Shown in pieces: positions 57,217-64,000 of a DNA stretch of 64,000 bases (position 1 is the stretch's first letter; every line of letters begins with the position of its first letter). The DNA lies in contig NZ_CP023699.1 of NCBI RefSeq assembly GCF_008704495.1, positions 8,928,001 through 8,992,000 on the forward strand, given 5' to 3'. The position numbers and the translations under genes were made by a program. The notes below the pieces were generated by a model. That model saw nothing but the letters and a program-made list of their open reading frames with translations. It had not been told where the DNA came from and did no database searches. The DNA comes from Streptomyces kanamyceticus (GTDB taxonomy: Bacteria > Actinomycetota > Actinomycetes > Streptomycetales > Streptomycetaceae).

Positions 57217-58995
57217 ATGCCCAGAATCCGCCCGCGCGCCGCCGCGGTGCCCGCCCTCGCCGCCGTCTCCGCCATGCTCGTGCTCTGCTCGTGCTCGTCG
57301 GGGGCCGGGGCCAAGGGCGACGACGCGCCGTCGGTGGCCGAGGAGGCGAACCTCACCGCGGGCATCGGCACCGCCAAGGACAGCGCGGGCCCCGCGCCCG
57401 CCGTCGAGGGGGCCCGGCGCGGCGGCACCGTCCACGTCGCCAACCTCAGGGACTCCTCCCACCTCGACCCGCAGAAGATCTACGCGGGCGAGGCCTACAA
57501 CACCTCGCTGCTGTGGGGCCGTCAGCTGACCCAGTACCAGGTCGTCGACGGCAAGCCGAAGTTGGTCGGCGACCTCGCCACCGACACCGGGAAGCCCTCC
57601 GACGGCAGCCGCACCTGGACGTACCGGCTCAAGGACGGCATCGCCTGGGAGGACGGCAAGCCGATCACGTCGAAGCACGTCAAGTACGGCATCGAGCGCA
57701 CCTTCGCGCCCGGCTTCGAGCTCGGCCCGCCCTACTGGCCGCAGTGGCTCACCGGCAAGCAGGACCTCGCCAAGGCCCGCGAGGTCTACGGAGGACCGAA
57801 GAAGGACGGCGACTTCAAGGGCATCGAGACCCCGGACGACAAGACCATCGTCTTCCACTTCGCCCAGCCGCAGTCCGACGTGCCGTTCATGGCCGCGCAG
57901 TCCTCCTCCTCGCCCGTACGCCCGGACAAGGACACCGGCACCAAGTACGACCTCAAGCCCTTCGCGACCGGTCCTTACCGCATCGTCGAGCACCGGCAGA
58001 ACCAGAGCATGACCCTGGAGCGCAACCCGCACTGGAAGGCCGGGACCGACCCGATCCGCCACCAGTACGCCGACAAGTTCGAGTTCACCTTCGAGAAGAA
58101 GGAGCTCAACACCGCCCAGGAGATCCTCAACGGACGAGGCGAAGGGGCGGACACCGTCACCACGAAGAACGAACTGCCGCCCGAGCTGTACGGCGAGGCC
58201 ACCCGCGACCCGAAGAAGAAGCGGCTCGTCGTCGACGGGCGGCGCGGCGCCTTCACCTACCACCTGGTGGCCAGGAACGACCGGGTCGCCGACCCCGAGG
58301 TCCGCAAGGCCATCCACTACCTCTTCCCGCGACAGCAGGCGCGCCAGGCGCTCGGCGGCCCGCGCGTGGGCGACATCGCCACGACGTACTCCTCGCCCGC
58401 CATCGTCGGCTACGAGAAGTACGACCTCTACCCGGTGGCGCCGACCGGCGACATCAAGAAGGCCAAGGAACATCTCGCCAAGGCCGAGAAGCCGGTCAAG
58501 AGCCTGAGTTACGCCTACGAGTCGAACGCCGCGAACGACCGAATGGCGCAGGTCCTCGTCGAGGCCTTCGAGAAGGCGGGCATCACCCTGGTCACCAAGC
58601 CGATGCCGCTGCCCGCGTTCACCAACGAGGTGCAGCGCAACGCCGACCCCAAGTACGACCTGTGGATGTCCGGCAGCTCGGTCGACTGGCCGACCCCGGC
58701 CACCGGCGTGCCCTACCGCTTCGACAGCCGCCGCGACTCCCTCGACAACGACCCGCGCTACAAGAACCCGGCCGTCGACAAGGAACTCGACCGGATCGCG
58801 AAGATCGGCGACGCGGAGAAGAAGGCCGAGGCGCTGATCGCCCTGGAGAAGAACAAGATCATGAAGGACGTGCCGCTCGTGCCGTTCCTGCACCAGCGCG
58901 TCCAGCAGGCGCGCGGCGCGAACGTCGGCGGCGCCTTCATCCACCCCATCTACGGCACCATCAGCCTCGCCTGGCTGTACCTGAAGAAGTCCTGA
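57217..58995 (+). CDS. Oligopeptide ABC transporter substrate-binding lipoprotein
   Basis: A 592-residue family 5 binding protein. The lipobox is LVLCSC (acylated Cys at about residue 26). SBP_5 features are RRGGTVHVANLRDSSHLDPQKIYAGE, TDTGKPSDGSRTWTYRLKDGIAWEDGKPITSKHVKYGIERTF and FATGPYRIVEHRQNQSMTLERNPHWK. It binds peptides or similar ligands for the flanking permeases. Start ATG 57217 follows AAGGGAG. It is longer than the 534-residue paralogue in the other importer and quite different, so the two systems are not recent duplicates. Confidence 0.92.
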   Translation: MPRIRPRAAAVPALAAVSAMLVLCSCSSGAGAKGDDAPSVAEEANLTAGIGTAKDSAGPAPAVEGARRGGTVHVANLRDSSHLDPQKIYAGEAYNTSLLWGRQLTQYQVVDGKPKLVGDLATDTGKPSDGSRTWTYRLKDGIAWEDGKPITSKHVKYGIERTFAPGFELGPPYWPQWLTGKQDLAKAREVYGGPKKDGDFKGIETPDDKTIVFHFAQPQSDVPFMAAQSSSSPVRPDKDTGTKYDLKPFATGPYRIVEHRQNQSMTLERNPHWKAGTDPIRHQYADKFEFTFEKKELNTAQEILNGRGEGADTVTTKNELPPELYGEATRDPKKKRLVVDGRRGAFTYHLVARNDRVADPEVRKAIHYLFPRQQARQALGGPRVGDIATTYSSPAIVGYEKYDLYPVAPTGDIKKAKEHLAKAEKPVKSLSYAYESNAANDRMAQVLVEAFEKAGITLVTKPMPLPAFTNEVQRNADPKYDLWMSGSSVDWPTPATGVPYRFDSRRDSLDNDPRYKNPAVDKELDRIAKIGDAEKKAEALIALEKNKIMKDVPLVPFLHQRVQQARGANVGGAFIHPIYGTISLAWLYLKKS

Positions 58996-58998
58996 CCC

Positions 58999-59987
58999 AT
59001 GCTCACCTACCTGATCAGACGAGGGCTCCAGGCGGTGGTGGTGCTGCTCGCCATCTCCGCCACCGCCTTCGCCCTCTTCTACGCCGCGCCCTCCGACCCG
59101 GCGACCATCGCCTGCGGCCCCAAGTGCGACGCCACCCAGATCGAGGCGGTCCGCCACAGCATGGGCCTGGACCAGCCGATCCTCACCCAGTACGGCGACT
59201 ACCTGCGCGGCCTGGTCGCCGGGCGCACCATCAGCGACGTGGACGGCAGCGCCATCGCCTGCGCCGCGCCCTGCCTCGGCTACTCGTACACGCTCCACGA
59301 GCCGGTGCTCTCCGCGATCACCAGCCGCTTCCCCGTCACGCTGGCCCTGGCCGGTGGCGCGCTCGCCGTGATCCTCGTGGCGGGCATCGGGGTGGGCTTC
59401 GTCTCCGCGCTGCGCCGCGGCTCCGTGGGCGACCGGCTGCTCTCCGGCTTCACCCTGATCGGCGCGAGCGTGCAGATCTACTTCCTCGGCTACGCCCTCC
59501 AGTACCTGCTCGTGTATTCCACCGGCTGGCTGCCGCTCCCCGGCTACACCCCGCCGGGCGAGGACCCGGCGGCCTGGGCGGCCGGGCTGCTCCTGCCCTG
59601 CCTGGTGCTCGGCTTCGTCAACGCCGCCGTGTTCGCCAGGCTCTCCCGCGCCCAGCTCCTCGAAGTGATGCACGAGGGGTACGTCAGGACCGCGCGCGGC
59701 AAGGGTCTCGGCACCCTGCGCACCCACCTGAAGTACACCGCACGGGGTGCGGCGGGTCCTGTCGTACAGCTCCTCGGTCTGGAGGTGGGGGCGCTGCTCG
59801 GCGGCGCCTTCATCACCGAGACGGTCTTCGGGCTCAGCGGCGTCGGCAAGCTCGCCGTCGACGCCGTCACCCAGAACGACCTGCCGACCGTCGTCGGCAC
59901 CGTCCTGATCGCCGCCTTCTTCGTGGTGGTCTTCGTGGCCGTCGCCGACCTGGTCGTGGCCTGGCTCGATCCGAGAGTGAGGCTCGC

Positions 59988-59991
<4 letters not shown>
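58999..59991 (+). CDS. Oligopeptide ABC transporter permease (DppB-like)
   Basis: A 330-residue permease starting MLTYLIRRGLQAVVVLLAISATAFALFYAAPSDP, the standard DppB opening. A Cys-containing extracellular segment (IACGPKCDATQ and AIACAAPCLGYSY) holds four Cys, more than usual, and may be disulfide-bonded. The EAA loop is RAQLLEVMHEGYVRTARGKGLGTLRTHLKYTARGAAGPVVQL, and GALLGGAFITETVFGLSGVGKLAVDAV is the family end block. It starts 3 bp after the binding protein stop and overlaps the ATPase gene by 4 bp. Confidence 0.92.
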
Positions 59992-61682
<1,691 letters not shown>

Positions 61683-61828
61683 CGGCCCGCCGCGTCGGCA
61701 TCGGACGTGTCAGGGGGATGGCGGGCGGCCGCCCCCTCGGCGACGATGCCCCCTCGGCGCGGACGGCCCCTCGCCCCCGGGGCGTCCGCCACCCGTGCGG
61801 CGGCCGTGGGCCAAAGGAGGGCGGCGTG

Positions 61829-62734
61829 ATGGGATCACACGCGGCGGCGAAGCGGCGCAGGCCGCTCGTGTCCGGAGTGCTCGGCGTGACACTGCTCGGG
61901 GCCCTCCTGTGCGTCCCGAGCGCCGGGGGAGCCCCGGTGTCGGCGGACGCCTGCCGCAGGGGAGACACCGAGCTGCCGCGCGGTGACTGCGGTCCCTTCT
62001 GGCAGGTCCTCGCCGAGGACTTCAACGGCGACCGGGTGCCGCTCGGCGCGTTCAGCGACTGCGATCACCACGCCGACACCTCCGCCGCCTACTGCGCGGG
62101 ACTCACCGGCACCTACCGCGACAACTGGTGGGCGTACCCCACGGGTTGGCGCGACACGGCGAACGACCGCGCGCGCGACGTCGTCGGCGTCTACCACCCC
62201 GAGGACACCGTGAGCGTGGGCGCTGCGGCGAACGGCGACGGCCGCATGCGCGTCCGCATGTGGCGGCCCGCCGACGGAGGACCCGTGCACGCCGCCGCGC
62301 TGGTACCACGTGCCGTCATGCAGATGAAGTACGGCAAGTACAGCGCCCGCATCAAGGTGACCGAGCAGGCCGCCGGTTACAAGTCGGCGTGGCTGCATTA
62401 CGGCGGTGGCTGCGAGATGGACCACCCCGAGGGCGAGTGGACCGGATCCCTGAGCGCCTTCCACCATCCCTGCGGCGGCGGCGAACAAGGCTCCTTCCGG
62501 GGCGCCGACGACTGGACCGAGTGGCACACCGTGTCGACCGAGTGGACGCCCGGCAGCGTGCGGTTCTTCGTCGACGGACGCGAGACCGGCCACGACACCC
62601 GGGGCGTGCCCGACGAGCCGCTGTCCTGGGTCCTGCAGAACGAGAGCGCCCTTGAGGGACCCGGCGCGGCGCCCGGCAGCAGCGCCCAGCTGGAGATCAC
62701 CTGGGTCGCGGCGTACGCGTACGGCTGGAAGTGA
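61829..62734 (+). CDS. Secreted glycoside hydrolase family 16-like protein
   Basis: A 301-residue exported protein with a signal peptide (KRRRPLVSGVLGVTLLGALLCVPSAGGA, cleavage near residue 35). The concanavalin-like domain contains AEDFNGD, GKYSARIKVTEQAAGYKSAWLHYG and the catalytic ExDxxE motif GCEMDHPEGEW (Glu196, Asp198, Glu201), then WTEWHTVSTEWTPGSVRFFVDGRETG, typical GH16. Relatives cleave beta-1,3/1,4-glucans or galactans; the specificity is uncertain because the segment before EMD has CGGG-like small residues and several extra Cys. ATG 61829 with AGGAGG at 61815-61820; GTG 61826 is an alternative. Confidence 0.85.
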   Translation: MGSHAAAKRRRPLVSGVLGVTLLGALLCVPSAGGAPVSADACRRGDTELPRGDCGPFWQVLAEDFNGDRVPLGAFSDCDHHADTSAAYCAGLTGTYRDNWWAYPTGWRDTANDRARDVVGVYHPEDTVSVGAAANGDGRMRVRMWRPADGGPVHAAALVPRAVMQMKYGKYSARIKVTEQAAGYKSAWLHYGGGCEMDHPEGEWTGSLSAFHHPCGGGEQGSFRGADDWTEWHTVSTEWTPGSVRFFVDGRETGHDTRGVPDEPLSWVLQNESALEGPGAAPGSSAQLEITWVAAYAYGWK

Positions 62735-62891
62735 CGCCCGCCGCCTGTGAGTTCGGGCCCGCGCACAGAATCGTGAATCCCGTACAACCCTCGTGCCGCA
62801 TCCCGTGTCGAACAGGGCGCCGGACAAGGAACGGGCCCTTTCCGGACATCCCCCCGCGCTGCCCGGCCACCTTCCTTCACAGGAGCCGCTC

Positions 62892-64000
62892 GTGCGCAAG
62901 AACCGTTCGGTCGCCCTCGCCGCGGCATCGTTCCTTCTGCTGACCGGGGCCGGTATCGCCGCCGCCCCCTCCGCCTTCGCCGGTACCCCTGGGGGGACGC
63001 ACGCCGACGACCGCAACAGTGACTTCAACGGCGACGGATACGAAGACGTCCTGGTCGGCGCCCCCGGCGCCACCGTCAGCGGGCAGAAGGGCGCAGGGCT
63101 CGTCACCGTCCAGTACGGCTCCACCAGAGGCATCGGCACCAGCAACGTCGCCAGATTCAGCCAGTCGACCGCGGGCGTCGCGGGCGCGGCGGAGGCGGGC
63201 GACGGCTTCGGCAAGGCCGTCGCCAGCGGCGACCTCGACGGCGACGGCTACGACGACGCGATCGTCGGCATCCCCGGCGAGGACATCGGGGACACCGCCG
63301 ACGCCGGTGGCGTCGCGATCCTCTGGGGCTCCAAGAACGGCCTCACCGGGGCGGCCAGCGACTGGCTGCAGACCCAGGAACCCACCAAGGGCGAGCAGTT
63401 CGGCGTCGGCCTCGCCGCCGCGCACTTCACCAACGACACGCCGGGCGACCTGCTCGCCGTGCTCGACCGCGACGACCTGGAGCTCTTCGGGTACGAGGCC
63501 GCACCGCAGGCCGGCGAGCGGGCCCCGCTGCGCCGCCTGGTCACCGAGCGGCTCTCCGCCGCGGCCGAGCAGCGCGACATCCTGCCGAAGTCGCTCACCA
63601 CGGGCGACTACGACAACAACGGCTACGCCGACCTCGTCGTGTCCGGTGTGACCGAGGGCGCCGAGCCGGGCCACGGCTGGTCCATGCACTACGCGGGCGC
63701 CGCCGACGGACTCTCGTACAAGGGCGACCTGCGCGGCGGCCCCGTCGCGGCCTCCGGAGACATCAACCACGACGGCTACGACGACCTGGTGACCGGTGAG
63801 CCCGCGTCGCCCGACGACGGCGGCGAGACGCTGACCGGCGGCCTGGTCGGCGTGCGCTACGGCGACGAGAACGGCCTGAAGGACGAGGCCAAGTGGTGGA
63901 CGCAGGACTCCGCGGGCGTGCCGGGAGTCGCCGAGCGGGGTGACGGCTGGGGCGCGGACCTGTCCGTCGCGGACACCAACGGCGACGGCTACGCGGACGT
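62892..64000 (+). CDS. Secreted FG-GAP repeat protein (3' end outside window)
   Basis: The first 369 codons of a protein that runs off the right edge. Signal peptide about 1-30 (VRKNRSVALAAASFLLLTGAGIAAAPSAFA). Calcium-binding FG-GAP repeats follow: DFNGDGYEDVLVGAPG, DLDGDGYDDAIVGIPGED, DYDNNGYADLVVSG, DINHDGYDDLVTGEP and DTNGDGYADV at the edge, each with the DxDxDGxxD loop. This makes an integrin-alpha-like beta-propeller, in streptomycetes usually an exported protein of unknown binding function. GTG 62892 follows AGGAGCC. Confidence 0.9.
   Translation, partial: MRKNRSVALAAASFLLLTGAGIAAAPSAFAGTPGGTHADDRNSDFNGDGYEDVLVGAPGATVSGQKGAGLVTVQYGSTRGIGTSNVARFSQSTAGVAGAAEAGDGFGKAVASGDLDGDGYDDAIVGIPGEDIGDTADAGGVAILWGSKNGLTGAASDWLQTQEPTKGEQFGVGLAAAHFTNDTPGDLLAVLDRDDLELFGYEAAPQAGERAPLRRLVTERLSAAAEQRDILPKSLTTGDYDNNGYADLVVSGVTEGAEPGHGWSMHYAGAADGLSYKGDLRGGPVAASGDINHDGYDDLVTGEPASPDDGGETLTGGLVGVRYGDENGLKDEAKWWTQDSAGVPGVAERGDGWGADLSVADTNGDGYAD

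Noticed and set aside
56721..59987. Extension of the fused ATPase frame upstream by about 1,090 codons
   Set aside because: The upstream part is an out-of-frame shadow of the permease and binding-protein genes; the real start is ATG 59988, overlapping the permease stop.

Overview
The window is very GC-rich, uses frequent GTG and TTG starts, and packs genes into 4-bp ATGA/GTGA-overlapping operons. Together with the gene content (chitosanase next to a DasR-like operator, DhaKLM, LutABC, an ECF41-type sigma factor, a DUF4157 protein, many secreted enzymes and lipoproteins), this points to a Streptomyces or close relative. It reads as ordinary chromosome: I see no integrase, transposase, rRNA, tRNA or CRISPR array.

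Layout. 1-1.2 kb: a cut FnIII lipoprotein and a GH75 chitosanase, divergent around a DasR-like site. 1.3-3.4 kb: dhaKLM, PTS-type dihydroxyacetone kinase, on the minus strand. 3.5-4.6 kb: a DoxX membrane protein and a small secreted protein. 4.8-9.75 kb: four CNNM/CorC-type membrane proteins in two translationally coupled long+short pairs, each behind a long leader. 10-13.8 kb: a small membrane protein, then a TetR regulator divergent from a quinone-reductase-like MDR and a carotenoid oxygenase, with paired operators. 13.8-13.93 kb: the C-terminal remnant of an MMPL transporter. 14-18.4 kb: an ArsR-type regulator with a small membrane partner, then an OpuC-type osmoprotectant importer whose ATPase lies on the opposite strand behind lutABC. 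18.4-22.5 kb: lutABC and a divergent LacI regulator.

22.5-25.6 kb: a proline iminopeptidase-like hydrolase, a PIG-L deacetylase and an enoyl-CoA hydratase. 25.6-32.4 kb: acyl-CoA and redox genes, comprising a 2,4-dienoyl-CoA-reductase-like SDR with a 200-residue Gly-X-Y-like repeat extension, a thioredoxin-reductase-like flavoprotein divergent from an XRE-cupin regulator, and an MDR plus two acyl-CoA dehydrogenases in one operon. 32.5-33.7 kb: a DUF4157 (eCIS-associated) protein. 34-39.1 kb: a complete peptide/nickel ABC importer with two separate ATPases. 39.2-40.9 kb: an HTH regulator and two small secreted proteins.

41-48.1 kb: a carbohydrate or polyol catabolic operon (DeoR regulator; polyol-type MFS permease; two different FGGY kinases; a histidine phosphatase; a D-2-hydroxyacid dehydrogenase). 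48.3-53.1 kb: a GDPD-like secreted enzyme, a small membrane protein, a phosphodiester glycosidase-like protein, DUF779, an ECF41-like sigma factor and an L,D-transpeptidase. 53.2-55.7 kb: a large secreted protein with a choice-of-anchor A head and four SpaA-like modules. 56.2-61.7 kb: a second peptide ABC importer, with a fused double ATPase. 61.8-64 kb: a GH16-like protein and a cut FG-GAP protein.

The least conventional items are the repeat-bearing SDR, the orphan DUF4157 protein, the two-kinase/phosphatase catabolic operon, the MMPL remnant, and the structured leaders of the CNNM pairs. All functional calls come from reading translated sequence and motifs; no database search was possible.
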